Positions 1-6,943 of a stretch of 14,673 nucleotides of DNA are shown in pieces (the first letter of the stretch is position 1; each line of letters opens with the position of its first letter). Position numbers and translations under genes: made by a program. The stretch is from Candidatus Nitrosopumilus sp. GTDB taxonomy: Archaea; Thermoproteota; Nitrososphaeria; Nitrososphaerales; Nitrosopumilaceae. Below the pieces are notes generated by a model that made no database searches, was not told where the DNA came from, and was given only the letters and a program-made list of their open reading frames with translations. The stretch covers positions 1 through 14,673 of the forward strand of contig JAOTSS010000046.1 of NCBI GenBank assembly GCA_029864805.1, given 5' to 3'.

Positions 1-121
1 AAATATCATATGCACCAAAAGTTCCATGAACTTCCTTCACACCTTCTAAGCCTTTGAGTTGCTGAATAATAGCTTCCTCAGAACCTAGTTCACAGTTTAT
101 TAAAACATAAGCTGTTGCCAT
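1..121 (-). CDS. Stand-alone Lrp/AsnC ligand-binding domain protein (C-terminus cut by window edge)
   Basis: The ATG lies at 119-121 and the frame stays open to the window edge, giving 40 residues that begin MATAYVLINCELGSEEAIIQ and continue with a segment LKGLEGVKEVHGTFGAYDI. This is the beta-alpha-beta start of the AsnC/Lrp effector domain (RAM domain), in which the GAYD segment closes the second strand. No helix-turn-helix precedes it, so it belongs to the roughly 75-80 residue stand-alone class common in archaea, which is thought to bind amino acids or assemble with full-length Lrp proteins (family knowledge). TATA-like stretches at 143-154 on the minus strand fit a leaderless start. It lies 43 bases downstream of the EVE gene on the same strand. 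Family assignment is secure; ligand unknown. Confidence 0.82.
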   Translation of the reverse strand, partial: MATAYVLINCELGSEEAIIQQLKGLEGVKEVHGTFGAYDI

Positions 122-164
122 GATTTCATTAAACAAATCGACTATATCAATAAACCGATTGGGG

Positions 165-584
165 TCACGTTTGTGAAATATTTAAGATAGCATTCCAGAG
201 GGGCTTTGGAACAGGCATTACAGACAATCTAGAAATTCTAATTAGTTCCCAGTCTTTGAATTTTTTATCTTTTTTCATTTCATCTAGTGTTACGGGGCGT
301 TTCAATGTTTTTTTGTATTTTACATCTACAACAATGAAACGCTCATTTTCCTCTTTTGGGTTGGGATAAGGTTTTGATGTCACTTGCATTATTCCAACAG
401 CTTGTCTCTCATCACCAGTATGGTAAAACAAAACAAGGTCACCGGACTTCATATCCCTCATATGTTTTAATGCAAGATTGTTATGGACTCCATCCCATAC
501 GGTTGTTTTTTCTTTTTTTAGTTGTTCAAAGTTGTATCCCCTCGGGCCGCTGGGTTCCTGTTTTGCCAACCAATAGTTTGTCAT
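165..584 (-). CDS. EVE domain protein (PUA-like fold)
   Basis: 139 residues starting at the ATG 582-584 (MTNYWLAKQEPSG). The EVE signature is plain: WLAKQEPS at residues 5-12, WDGVHNN at 30-36, the MKSGDLVLFYHTGDERQAVGI block at about 45-66, and the KRPVTLDEMK helix. EVE domains are PUA-related modules thought to recognise modified bases in RNA or DNA (family knowledge); no catalytic role is implied. The frame continues upstream to 707, but residues before MTNYW do not resemble the family and fall in the GC-rich putative RNA block, so the longer start is rejected. A TATA-like TTTTAAAAA (616-624, minus sense) would put the transcript start near 595, leaving a leader of about 10 bases. A bacterial or eukaryotic homologue would normally be similarly short. 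Confidence 0.9.
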   Translation of the reverse strand: MTNYWLAKQEPSGPRGYNFEQLKKEKTTVWDGVHNNLALKHMRDMKSGDLVLFYHTGDERQAVGIMQVTSKPYPNPKEENERFIVVDVKYKKTLKRPVTLDEMKKDKKFKDWELIRISRLSVMPVPKPLWNAILNISQT

Positions 585-615
585 TGGATTTTTCTGTATC
601 AAGTGATGTTTTATC

Positions 616-624
616 TTTTTAAAA
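616..624 (-). promoter_or_regulatory. Box A (TATA) upstream of the EVE gene
   Basis: TTTTTAAAA read on plus (TTTTAAAAA on minus) closely matches the TTTTTAAA element between pheS and trpS. It predicts transcription from about 595 towards the EVE start at 584. Because the element is almost symmetric it could also fire rightward. Confidence 0.4.
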
Positions 625-820
625 GTATGTTCCCCGGTTCTGACTCGCACAAAATCATGGGTACATAGCCATAAGCCTCCTCGCGTTCTGAAACCGGGGT
701 TGCCCATAATGTAGCACGCCTGGGTGAATTAGAAATCATTGGTATCATAACGATCGACATCATCCTAATCCGTCTGCGTGCCTGCTCTTGGGCGATTATA
801 ATGGAACTATTCCTACTAAA
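620..820 (-). ncRNA. Putative structured non-coding RNA of about 200 nt, family unknown
   Basis: This intergenic block is visibly richer in G+C than its surroundings and folds into nested GC-rich stems. I see 632-639 with 692-699 (CCCCGGTT/AACCGGGG), 701-706 with 789-794 (GCCCA/TGGGC core), 714-719 with 776-781 (GCACGC/GCGTGC) and 728-732 with 765-769 (ATTAG/CTAAT). In AT-rich archaea such islands are usually RNA genes. A TATA-like TTTTAATA at 841-848 (minus) lies about 25 bases before 820, and on the minus strand the last GC stem is followed within 7 bases by a short U-run, so minus is preferred, but the strand is not certain. RNase P-like (CAGAA, GGCTTA) fragments occur on the minus strand, yet the upstream P4 partner is absent; no SRP RNA signature was found. 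A 71-codon minus frame (611-826) spans it, with codon use unlike the neighbours. Confidence 0.42.
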
Positions 821-861
821 AACCATTTAGGGAATTACGGTATTAAAATTATTTTTTAAAA

Positions 862-867
862 TTAAAA
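862..867 (+). promoter_or_regulatory. Box A of the small membrane protein gene
   Basis: TTAAAA centred about 28 bases upstream of the ATG at 893, within an A/T tract. The spacing suits a leaderless or nearly leaderless transcript. Confidence 0.4.
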
Positions 868-892
868 TTGGATTTAGAAATACAGAATTTGT

Positions 893-1153
893 ATGGAAAT
901 TAAAAACACAGGAATTTTTTTTATTGGAGTCATAGTTTTGGTTTTAGGATCATTAATCATTGTTTTTGATTATCCACAAATCGAATTTTTTGAGAACATG
1001 GATACAGAGTCATATCACTTGATGAATGTAGAAAAGAAGGATCTTCATCAAAGATTGGTTTTTGAATTTTCTATTGGAATAGTAATTTTGGCATCAGGCG
1101 TTTCGTTACTAATTGCATCACTGCTAAAAAGATTTGAAAAAGAAATCAGATAG
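893..1153 (+). CDS. Small two-helix membrane protein, unknown function
   Basis: 86 residues with ATG start. Two hydrophobic segments are visible: residues 8-26 (FFIGVIVLVLGSLIIVF) and about 59-80 (FSIGIVILASGVSLLIASLL), separated by a polar, acidic loop with a FFENMDTESYHLMNVEKKD stretch, and a basic C-terminus KRFEKEIR that would sit on the cytoplasmic side. Promoter spacing and AT-rich codon use like the neighbours support a real gene. Its last 30 bases overlap the convergent end of pheT, so both genes share coding DNA on opposite strands there. I do not recognise the family and propose no function. Confidence 0.68.
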   Translation: MEIKNTGIFFIGVIVLVLGSLIIVFDYPQIEFFENMDTESYHLMNVEKKDLHQRLVFEFSIGIVILASGVSLLIASLLKRFEKEIR

Positions 1154-2767
1154 AGAGATTTCAAATCCAACTACTTTGGATTGAATTTTGTAATTTTCAA
1201 TAACTTTTGAACTAAGTTCTCCAATGACCCCTACATGTTTACCATCTACAACAACTGTTGCACACCGTCCTTCCTCAAATAAGGGATCAGAGAAAGTCTT
1301 GGTCTCAAGATCAATTCCGAATCCAATCTTTAATGCAGATTGCAAAATCGATTTGATTTCAGTAAAATTTGCATCTTTATGTGTGCTAATTCCAGAAAAA
1401 TTAATTTTTTCAGAAATTGGATCATTTAACGAAAACACATTACCAGTTTCAAATAATTTTTGAGGGTAAGATTCATGTATATTTCTAGAAAGATTTTCTA
1501 GTAATCCAGGAAGAATAGAGTTACGCAAAATTGTGTGTTCTTGACTTTTTGAATCAAGTACTGAAAGAATTTTTGAAGGACCCCTTCCAGTCACATCATA
1601 CAGAACTCGTTTGCTTGTTAAACTTGAATTCAATGCCTCAAGATAACCAAGACCAATCATGATTTGATCAAGGGATTTCAGTTTATTTGAAACAGAATTT
1701 GTTTGACCAATAGTTTGTGAAGGTGAAAATATGGGTTCTAGATTTTGAATTCCATAACCCAAAGCAATTTCTTCGACCAAATCCATCGGTCCAAATATAT
1801 CAAATCTATATGCAGGAATTGTACAAATAATGTTTTTACCCTTTGTTACTGCATTCAATCTTGATTTTTTCAGAGATGAAATAATTTTTGACATACTAAG
1901 TTCCAATCCGAGTGTTTGGTTGGCCAAATTAGGATCAATTGATATTTTCTTCTCTTTAAATTTTGGAGATGAATTTTTTAAACCAAATATCTGGACATTC
2001 TCCAAAGTAAATCCAGCACTTTGTAGAATAGTTGCAATGACTGAGAGCATGTCTTCTGCATCTTCTTTATTGATTCCAGTAACTTCAACAAAGAGATTCT
2101 TTGTTTTTGTAGTAACTGTGGTGACATTTGCATTAATGATAGGAGGGAAAGAGACAGTTTTTTGATTTGCATCTAAAATTATAGGAATTTGTGAAGAATT
2201 TCCCAAAAGGGATCCATATTCTTTTCCCACATTAATGGTGTTCAGTATTTCAGAAACAGATATCTCAGAATCAGAATTTAATGGAACGAATTTATGATTT
2301 CTATTTGTAGTTGTGTAAACTAGAGGAAAAGTGATTTTATCTAGATCATGCATTCCAATTGAAGACTTTTTTCTTTTCCTACCAATTCCAAAATGAAGAT
2401 CTTCTTGCATTGTCATGAATTGTTTGATGATTTTATCGTCAATTTTTCCATTTTTTGCAATAATACCAGTTACAAAAGGTCGAATTTTTGATACTGATGG
2501 TTTTACAGAAATTTTATACTTGTGAGATTTTTTTATATTTAATTTTATTGCACCAGATTTGATTTCAAGTAATCCTTGTAAACCTAGTGCAATTCCAAAA
2601 CTAGTAGAGTAATCAGGCCTATTGGGGCTGTATTCAATTCTAACTAAATCTTTGTCTTCAGATTCAATATCTAATCCAAGAAATGGTAAAGAATCAGAAA
2701 TTTGTTTTTTTGTAACTTTACCAACTAATTTTTGAAGATTGGAATAAGATAATTCAACTACTGGCAT
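1124..2767 (-). CDS. pheT: Phenylalanyl-tRNA synthetase beta subunit
   Basis: 547 residues from the ATG at 2767 (MPVVELSYSNLQKLVG), the usual archaeal N-terminus; a start 7 codons upstream (2788) is open but adds residues not typical of the family. The beta subunit pairs with PheS in an alpha2-beta2 cytoplasmic enzyme that charges tRNA-Phe. Visible landmarks: an early SPNRPDYSTSFGIALGL segment (editing-module lead-in), a mid-protein B5-like region, MDLVEEIALGYGIQNLEP at the start of the catalytic-like fold, and a C-terminal GRCATVVVDGKHVGVIGEL segment. It has the short archaeal/eukaryotic layout with no EMAP or anticodon-binding extension as in bacteria. The start overlaps the pheS stop by 10 bases, so translation is probably coupled. 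Its 3' end overlaps the convergent small membrane gene by 30 bases. Confidence 0.95.
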   Translation of the reverse strand: MPVVELSYSNLQKLVGKVTKKQISDSLPFLGLDIESEDKDLVRIEYSPNRPDYSTSFGIALGLQGLLEIKSGAIKLNIKKSHKYKISVKPSVSKIRPFVTGIIAKNGKIDDKIIKQFMTMQEDLHFGIGRKRKKSSIGMHDLDKITFPLVYTTTNRNHKFVPLNSDSEISVSEILNTINVGKEYGSLLGNSSQIPIILDANQKTVSFPPIINANVTTVTTKTKNLFVEVTGINKEDAEDMLSVIATILQSAGFTLENVQIFGLKNSSPKFKEKKISIDPNLANQTLGLELSMSKIISSLKKSRLNAVTKGKNIICTIPAYRFDIFGPMDLVEEIALGYGIQNLEPIFSPSQTIGQTNSVSNKLKSLDQIMIGLGYLEALNSSLTSKRVLYDVTGRGPSKILSVLDSKSQEHTILRNSILPGLLENLSRNIHESYPQKLFETGNVFSLNDPISEKINFSGISTHKDANFTEIKSILQSALKIGFGIDLETKTFSDPLFEEGRCATVVVDGKHVGVIGELSSKVIENYKIQSKVVGFEISLSDFFFKSF

Positions 2768-4146
2768 TTTGTAGTACTCCTTAACCAATTCAAATTATTA
2801 TTGTAAAATTCTCGAACATCATCCAATTCATATTTCAGCATTGCAATTCTTTCAATACCTCCACCCCATGCCAAAACAGGTTTTGATATACCAAGAGGTT
2901 TTGTTACTTCAGGCCTGAAAATTCCCATTCCAAACAATTCAATCCATTTTCCTAATCGTTCATTGTACACCATAGTTTGTAGAGAAGGTTCCGTATATGG
3001 AAAGAATGTTGGCCAAAATTTGATTTTTGTGATTCCTATTCTTTTGTAAAATTCTCGTTGAATTCCCATTAAATTTCTTAGAGTGGCATCTTTTCCAACT
3101 ACAACACCTTCAATTTGATTAAATTCCACCAGATGCTTGTAACTGACTTTTTCATTTCTAAATACACGTCCCAACGAAAAAACCCTTGCTTCATCGGGTT
3201 TATTGTCTGCAAGATGTTTTATTGTAACACAAGTAGTATGGGTTCTCAAAACCATTTTGCGTGCCTCATTAACATCCCAATGATAACGCCAATTCTTTTT
3301 GTGGGATTCAGACACTTTTTTTATCTGTTCAGAATTTGCAATTTTTTTAGCAGATATACCATCAAGATAAAACGTATCCTGTAATTCTCTTGCAGGATGA
3401 TCTTGAGGGGTAAATAATGCATCAAAATTCCAAAAACTAGATTGAGTCATATTTCCAATGATTTCTGAAAATCCTAAAGTGACAAAAATTTCACGTATTT
3501 CATCAATTGTGTCTTTTAAGGGATGAGTTCTTGCGACAAATACCTGTGGCACCTTTGCTTCTACATCTATGGCTCCAGATGCATTTGAAATTTCTAATAA
3601 TTTTGCCGAATCAGTCAGAGTGATTTCTTTAGTTGTAATAACATCTTCAATAATGAAATCAGGTCTTTTCAAAAGTCCTAATAAATCATTTTTGTCAATT
3701 TCATTTATAGATATTTTCTCATTACCTATTTTCTTTATAGTTTTTTCACCTGGAAGTTCTGATGGAAAATTTTGAAGTGAGATTTTTTCAGAAGAAGATT
3801 TAATCCAATTATTTTTTCTAGCTAATCCCATAGCGGGTCCAAAAATATATCCAAGATCTTTTTGTATTTCAGATAATTTTTTAGGTCCATCTTTTAGGAA
3901 ATTAAGTAATCTTCTTTCAGGCAATCCTTTTTGAAGAGACTCAATACCATTTTTACCTAAACTAACAACACTTGTTTTTGATTCATCTACAATTGCTAAT
4001 TCTTTGTGTTTTAACCATTCTATTCCTCGTCTAATTTGATCTGATGAAAGATTAGTTGACTCTTCAAGTGAAGCAGGAGTTTGTTTTGGATTGTTTTTTA
4101 GAGAAGAGATAATTTTTTTTTCAATATCATGAAAAACTTGTGACAA
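2758..4146 (-). CDS. pheS: Phenylalanyl-tRNA synthetase alpha subunit
   Basis: 462 residues, starting at a TTG (4144-4146); no ATG or GTG alternative exists near the N-terminus. The catalytic subunit of PheRS. The first 130 residues carry winged-helix-like repeats (ASLEESTNLSSDQIRRGIEWLKHKELAIV; LSEIQKDLGYIFGPAMGLARKNNW), as in archaeal and eukaryotic enzymes. The class II core follows: HPLKDTIDEIREIFVTLGF at 208-225, FDALFTPQDHPAR at 241-253, motif 2 around GRVFRNEKVSYKHLVEFNQIEG at 326-347 with the motif 2 arginine R330, the phenylalanine-binding FFPYTEPS at 381-388, and motif 3 WGGGIERIAML at 427-437. First gene of the pheS-pheT operon. It fires from a TATA element shared with divergent trpS, 26 bases from the TTG, implying a leaderless mRNA with an unusual TTG start. 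Confidence 0.95.
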   Translation of the reverse strand: MSQVFHDIEKKIISSLKNNPKQTPASLEESTNLSSDQIRRGIEWLKHKELAIVDESKTSVVSLGKNGIESLQKGLPERRLLNFLKDGPKKLSEIQKDLGYIFGPAMGLARKNNWIKSSSEKISLQNFPSELPGEKTIKKIGNEKISINEIDKNDLLGLLKRPDFIIEDVITTKEITLTDSAKLLEISNASGAIDVEAKVPQVFVARTHPLKDTIDEIREIFVTLGFSEIIGNMTQSSFWNFDALFTPQDHPARELQDTFYLDGISAKKIANSEQIKKVSESHKKNWRYHWDVNEARKMVLRTHTTCVTIKHLADNKPDEARVFSLGRVFRNEKVSYKHLVEFNQIEGVVVGKDATLRNLMGIQREFYKRIGITKIKFWPTFFPYTEPSLQTMVYNERLGKWIELFGMGIFRPEVTKPLGISKPVLAWGGGIERIAMLKYELDDVREFYNNNLNWLRSTTKCQ

Positions 4147-4168
4147 TAGCAGAAAGTTCGAAAAAGAC

Positions 4169-4176
4169 TTTTTAAA
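4169..4176. promoter_or_regulatory. Shared, nearly symmetric box A for divergent pheS and trpS
   Basis: TTTTTAAA reads as a good TATA box on both strands. Its centre is about 26 bases from the trpS ATG (4198) and about 26 bases from the pheS TTG (4146). Both spacings match the usual archaeal TATA-to-start-site distance, so both mRNAs would begin at or next to the start codon. No second TATA candidate exists in the 51-base gap. Confidence 0.72.
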
Positions 4177-4197
4177 CCTTAACCTAAGTCAAATTGA

Positions 4198-5310
4198 ATG
4201 TCAGCTGATGACTTTATTGTGACTCCTTGGCATGTTGAAGGAGATATTGACTATGACAAACTAATCAAAAAGTTTGGAACTGAAAAAATTTCATCTGATT
4301 TACTAAGAAAAATTAGCAGTGCAGCTGGTGAGGATCATTTCATGCTCAGACGAGGTATTTTTTTCTCTCATAGAGAAATGAATAGAATTTTAGATGACTA
4401 TCAAAAGGGAAATAAATTTTTTCTATATACAGGAAGAGGACCTTCAGGTCATACTCATATTGGACATCTAGTTCCATGGGTATTTTCAAAATGGCTTCAA
4501 GAAAAATTTGATGTTAACATGTACTTTCAGCTTACAGATGATGAAAAATTCTTTTCAAAACCTAATCTTACTTTAGAAGAGACAAGTAAGTTCGCTTATG
4601 AAAATGCTCTTGATTTTATTGCATTAGGTTTCAAACCAGATAAGACAAAAATCATCATAAATACAAAAAATATACAAACACTTTATCCCATTGCAGCCCA
4701 AGTTGCAAAAAAAATTAATTTTTCTAACACAAAAGCAACATTTGGGTTTACCAATGAAACAAACATCGGAATGATTTTTTACACATCATTACAATCAGCA
4801 CCATGTTTCATTGAAGATAAACCAGTCTTGATTCCATTAGGAGTGGATCAAGATCCTCATTTTAGATTAACAAGGGATATTGCACCAAAAATTGGAAGGC
4901 CAAAACCTGCGTTGATTCATAACATAATGATTCCATCATTAGAAGGTCCTGGAGGAAAAATGTCAGCTTCGGCAGATAATGGAACAATTTACACGACTGA
5001 TACACCAAATGTGGTGAAGAAGAAAATCAATAAACACGCATTTTCTGGAGGTCAACCAGATGTTGAACTGCATAGAAAGATAGGCGGAAATCCAGATATT
5101 GATGTTTCATTTCAATATTTGAGGATATTTTTTGAACCAAATGATAATAAATTAAAAACAATTTATGAAGATTATAAATCTGGAAAATTACTCTCAGGGG
5201 AATTGAAAGTAATTTTAATTGAGAAAATTAATGATTTTCTATCAGTCCATCAAGAGAAAAGAGAAAAAGCAAAAGATAAGATTCATGAATTTCTTTTGGT
5301 GAATAAATGA
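4198..5310 (+). CDS. trpS: Tryptophanyl-tRNA synthetase
   Basis: 370 residues from ATG 4198. Class I synthetase that charges tRNA-Trp in the cytoplasm. The archaeal/eukaryotic type is evident: FFLYTGRGPSGHTHIGHLVP at about 74-93 contains the HIGH-equivalent HIGH at 87-90, YFQLTDDEKF follows at 109-118, LIPLGVDQDPHFRLTRDIA at 211-229 forms the adenylate/tryptophan pocket, and GGKMSAS at 252-258 is the KMSKS equivalent. Length and layout match archaeal TrpRS, with the extra N-terminal region before the Rossmann fold. It shares its promoter with pheS, and its TGA overlaps the ATG of the following gene (ATGA), so the two are coupled. Confidence 0.96.
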   Translation: MSADDFIVTPWHVEGDIDYDKLIKKFGTEKISSDLLRKISSAAGEDHFMLRRGIFFSHREMNRILDDYQKGNKFFLYTGRGPSGHTHIGHLVPWVFSKWLQEKFDVNMYFQLTDDEKFFSKPNLTLEETSKFAYENALDFIALGFKPDKTKIIINTKNIQTLYPIAAQVAKKINFSNTKATFGFTNETNIGMIFYTSLQSAPCFIEDKPVLIPLGVDQDPHFRLTRDIAPKIGRPKPALIHNIMIPSLEGPGGKMSASADNGTIYTTDTPNVVKKKINKHAFSGGQPDVELHRKIGGNPDIDVSFQYLRIFFEPNDNKLKTIYEDYKSGKLLSGELKVILIEKINDFLSVHQEKREKAKDKIHEFLLVNK

Positions 5311-5588
5311 AAGTAGACATTACATTTGACGACAAATATGAGGTTCAAAAATTTGCAAGTCTCATATTTATAAAAGATGGAAAAGAGACGTACATTACAT
5401 CAATTCTGAACATTATAAAAAATGAATTAGTTATTTCAGTGAAAGACAAATCCGCTCACAGCATTGTGTTCAAAGACGAGGAAAGCGTGGAAAAGTTTGC
5501 AGATTTTATTCAATCAGTGCTTGATAAAGAACACAAAATAATTTCTACCAAAGTAAATGATTTCAACATAGAAATCATTAAGGAATAA
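5307..5588 (+). CDS. Conserved-looking hypothetical protein coupled to trpS
   Basis: 93 residues whose ATG overlaps the trpS stop by four bases (ATGA), an arrangement typical of translational coupling. The protein is soluble, acidic-lysine rich and predicted alternating beta/alpha: MKVDITFDDKYEVQKFASLI, then a TYITSILNIIKNELVISV segment, SIVFKDEESVEKFADFIQSVL, and a final beta strand VNDFNIEIIKE. There are no cysteines, signal peptide or membrane segments. I do not recognise the family. Cotranscription with trpS may reflect a translation-linked role or merely convenience. Confidence 0.75.
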   Translation: MKVDITFDDKYEVQKFASLIFIKDGKETYITSILNIIKNELVISVKDKSAHSIVFKDEESVEKFADFIQSVLDKEHKIISTKVNDFNIEIIKE

Positions 5589-5590
5589 TC

Positions 5591-5674
5591 CTAAGAACCA
5601 AATGCGGTATACAGTGCCACTATACCAACCACTATAATCAGAGAAATTCCCAATGCCTTAAAGTCGCCGTTCAT
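5591..5674 (-). CDS. 27-residue single-helix membrane peptide
   Basis: A short frame from ATG 5672-5674 to TAG 5591-5593. It reads MNGDFKALGISLIIVV followed by GIVALYTAFGS: a six-residue polar N-terminus and a single hydrophobic helix, with a small-residue end. A TATA-like AATTATAATT at 5691-5700 sits about 22 bases upstream. The frame fills the gap between two genes almost exactly, ending 2 bases from the stop of the convergent 93-residue gene. Such tiny proteins are often missed by gene callers. Comparable one-helix peptides serve as accessory subunits of respiratory complexes elsewhere; nothing here shows which, if any. A chance frame cannot be excluded. Confidence 0.55.
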   Translation of the reverse strand: MNGDFKALGISLIIVVGIVALYTAFGS

Positions 5675-5690
5675 AATGTTATTCTAAAAG

Positions 5691-5700
5691 AATTATAATT
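5691..5700 (-). promoter_or_regulatory. Box A candidate for the 27-residue peptide gene
   Basis: AATTATAATT, symmetric, centred about 22 bases upstream of the ATG at 5674. Slightly closer than the other promoters in this window. Confidence 0.3.
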
Positions 5701-5735
5701 AAAGTGTTAATAAATTATCAAGAATGATTTTAGGA

Positions 5736-6488
5736 TTATCTAGAAAAATATCGACTTTTTTTAGGTTTAGATCTTGACGAGGATTCTTTTGGTTTAGATA
5801 CAGGCTGCCTTATTTCGTTACAATTTAAGCATAGAACTCTAAGTTCTTTTTTAGCACGATCAGGTTCAGAGATATATTTTCCCCATGAAGATGCAGCACC
5901 ACCACGTCCAAGACTATCTGAAGTATCATCAAATATGTGACTAATTCCTAAAGCTCGTTCATCTTTAAATCCACAACTTGAGCACGTTTTACCACCTAAA
6001 ATTTCAAACAATTTTTCTTTTAAAGTAGCATAGAATTTTTCTGAACCGCCAGAATAGAAACTCTCTTGTTTTTTTAAGAATTTATCACCCTTAGATTTTT
6101 TAAATCTAGAATCACTTCTAGAGGATTCTAAAACAGAAGATCTTGGATTTCTATCATCTCGTGAGTATCTTGGACTTCTATCATCTCGTGAGTATCTTGG
6201 ACTTCTATCATCTCGTGAGTATTTATCATCTCGTGAATCCTGTGGTTTGTTTTGTCTGAAACAATCACTGCAGTAAACAGGTTTGTCGGTTCTTGGAACA
6301 AATGGAACTTGGCATTGGGTTCCACAGTCAGCACATGTTACAGTCGTGGATTCTCCTTGATTATCGTCTCGAGAGTATCTTGTATTTCTATCCTTGTTAG
6401 AGTTTCTAAAAGAACGATGTCCATCATTGTCTTTTTTTGAAGTTCTTGAATTTTTTTTATACGAATACTTTGATTTGTAAAATTCCAT
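5736..6488 (-). CDS. Protein with two zinc modules linked by SRDD repeats
   Basis: 250 residues from ATG 6486-6488. Residues 1-48 are basic and low-complexity. Residues 52-76 form a zinc ribbon with CADC (C52, C55) and the typical KPVYCSDCF ending (C73, C76), a module of the CxxC...PVYCxxCF family common in many prokaryotes. Residues 90-116 are three copies of a nine-residue unit, YSRDDRSPR (last copy N for S). Residues 169-223 form a second module: CSSC (169, 172), ISHIFDD with H184, and LRVLCLNCNE (220, 223), the spacing and context of a degenerate HNH/zinc fold. The tail is Ser/Lys-rich. Arg/Ser/Asp-rich linkers suggest a nucleic-acid-binding protein (inference). Endonuclease activity is unproven because the HNH histidine-rich middle is not clear. 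Confidence 0.8.
   Translation of the reverse strand: MEFYKSKYSYKKNSRTSKKDNDGHRSFRNSNKDRNTRYSRDDNQGESTTVTCADCGTQCQVPFVPRTDKPVYCSDCFRQNKPQDSRDDKYSRDDRSPRYSRDDRSPRYSRDDRNPRSSVLESSRSDSRFKKSKGDKFLKKQESFYSGGSEKFYATLKEKLFEILGGKTCSSCGFKDERALGISHIFDDTSDSLGRGGAASSWGKYISEPDRAKKELRVLCLNCNEIRQPVSKPKESSSRSKPKKSRYFSR
6141..6221 (-). repeat. Three 27-bp tandem repeats inside the zinc protein gene
   Basis: Three head-to-tail 27-bp units encode residues 90-116 (YSRDDRSPR, YSRDDRSPR, YSRDDRNPR). The DNA units are nearly identical and the period is a multiple of three, so copy number can change without breaking the frame. Related SRDD/SRDDK fragments flank the array on both sides. Confidence 0.9.
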
Positions 6489-6561
6489 GTTATACTGAAT
6501 TAATGTTATTTGATTATAGATACTTACAGATTGAATTTGTGCCTAAATTAAAAAAATTATT

Positions 6562-6891
6562 TCATATTAGAGATTTATCCATTTCAGTAGACATTATTTC
6601 TTGAACTTTAAGAAAATAAAGTTTTGTAGAATATGGCATTTCATCCAAATTATTGTCAACTACAATCATGAAATATCTAACTGCTCGTTTTGAAATATCT
6701 AAATTAAATTTCATTGAAAGTACAGGATCTTGATGGACTTTGATTTTATCCTGTAGCCACGGAGGAGCCATCTCGATTGTTTCTTTGATAATTTTGTCAT
6801 ACCAATAAGAGAGGTTTTGAGGCTGTAATCCCTGTTTAAGGTTTGATACATCAGTATCAATTTTTTTCATCATGTAGTTGATGATTGCCAT
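6562..6891 (-). CDS. Hypothetical soluble protein, 109 residues
   Basis: Chosen start is ATG 6889-6891 (MAIINYMMKKID); an in-frame TTG three codons upstream (6900) is possible. A TATA-like TAATAAAA near 6915-6922 puts the transcript start at about 6893, favouring the ATG and a leaderless mRNA. The protein is mostly helical with no signal peptide or membrane segment. Distinct stretches are NLSYWYDKIIKETIEMAPPW at about 27-46, and a C-terminal SKRAVRYFMIVVDNNLDEMP followed by YSTKLYFLKVQEIM. The two tryptophans and the clustered methionines give no family that I recognise. It follows the coaD-like gene on the same strand after 52 bases, and may or may not be cotranscribed with it. Confidence 0.72.
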   Translation of the reverse strand: MAIINYMMKKIDTDVSNLKQGLQPQNLSYWYDKIIKETIEMAPPWLQDKIKVHQDPVLSMKFNLDISKRAVRYFMIVVDNNLDEMPYSTKLYFLKVQEIMSTEMDKSLI

Positions 6892-6943
6892 GAGATTCAA
6901 TTGAAGAGTTTTGTTTTATTACAATTACTCAAAGTTAGACAAG

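Noticed and set aside
585..707. N-terminal extension of the EVE protein to residue 180
   Set aside because: The extra residues are unlike the family, fall inside the GC-rich block and lie upstream of the likely promoter. The family start motif is at MTNYW.
620..820. RNase P RNA, on the basis of CAGAA and GGCTTA fragments on the minus strand
   Set aside because: The required upstream partner of the P4 helix (a GAGGAAAGTCC-like block) is absent and the distance to neighbouring genes leaves no room for it. Kept only as an unassigned RNA candidate.
620..820. Fragment of 16S rRNA (GTGCTACA and GGATGATGTC look-alikes)
   Set aside because: Only short words are shared and the flanking conserved rRNA helices are absent.
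611..826. 71-residue minus-strand frame (starting MVFSRNSSIIIAQEQARRRI)
   Set aside because: Nine methionines, CpG-rich codons unlike the neighbours and full overlap with the foldable GC-rich block make a structural RNA the better explanation, though a small protein is not excluded.
2768..2788. Longer pheT start (MVKEYYKMPVV)
   Set aside because: Archaeal PheT proteins typically begin at the MPVVEL segment, and the shorter start gives an ordinary small overlap with pheS.
6141..6221. CRISPR-like repeat array
   Set aside because: The 27-bp units are directly abutting with no spacers, and lie in frame inside a coding region.
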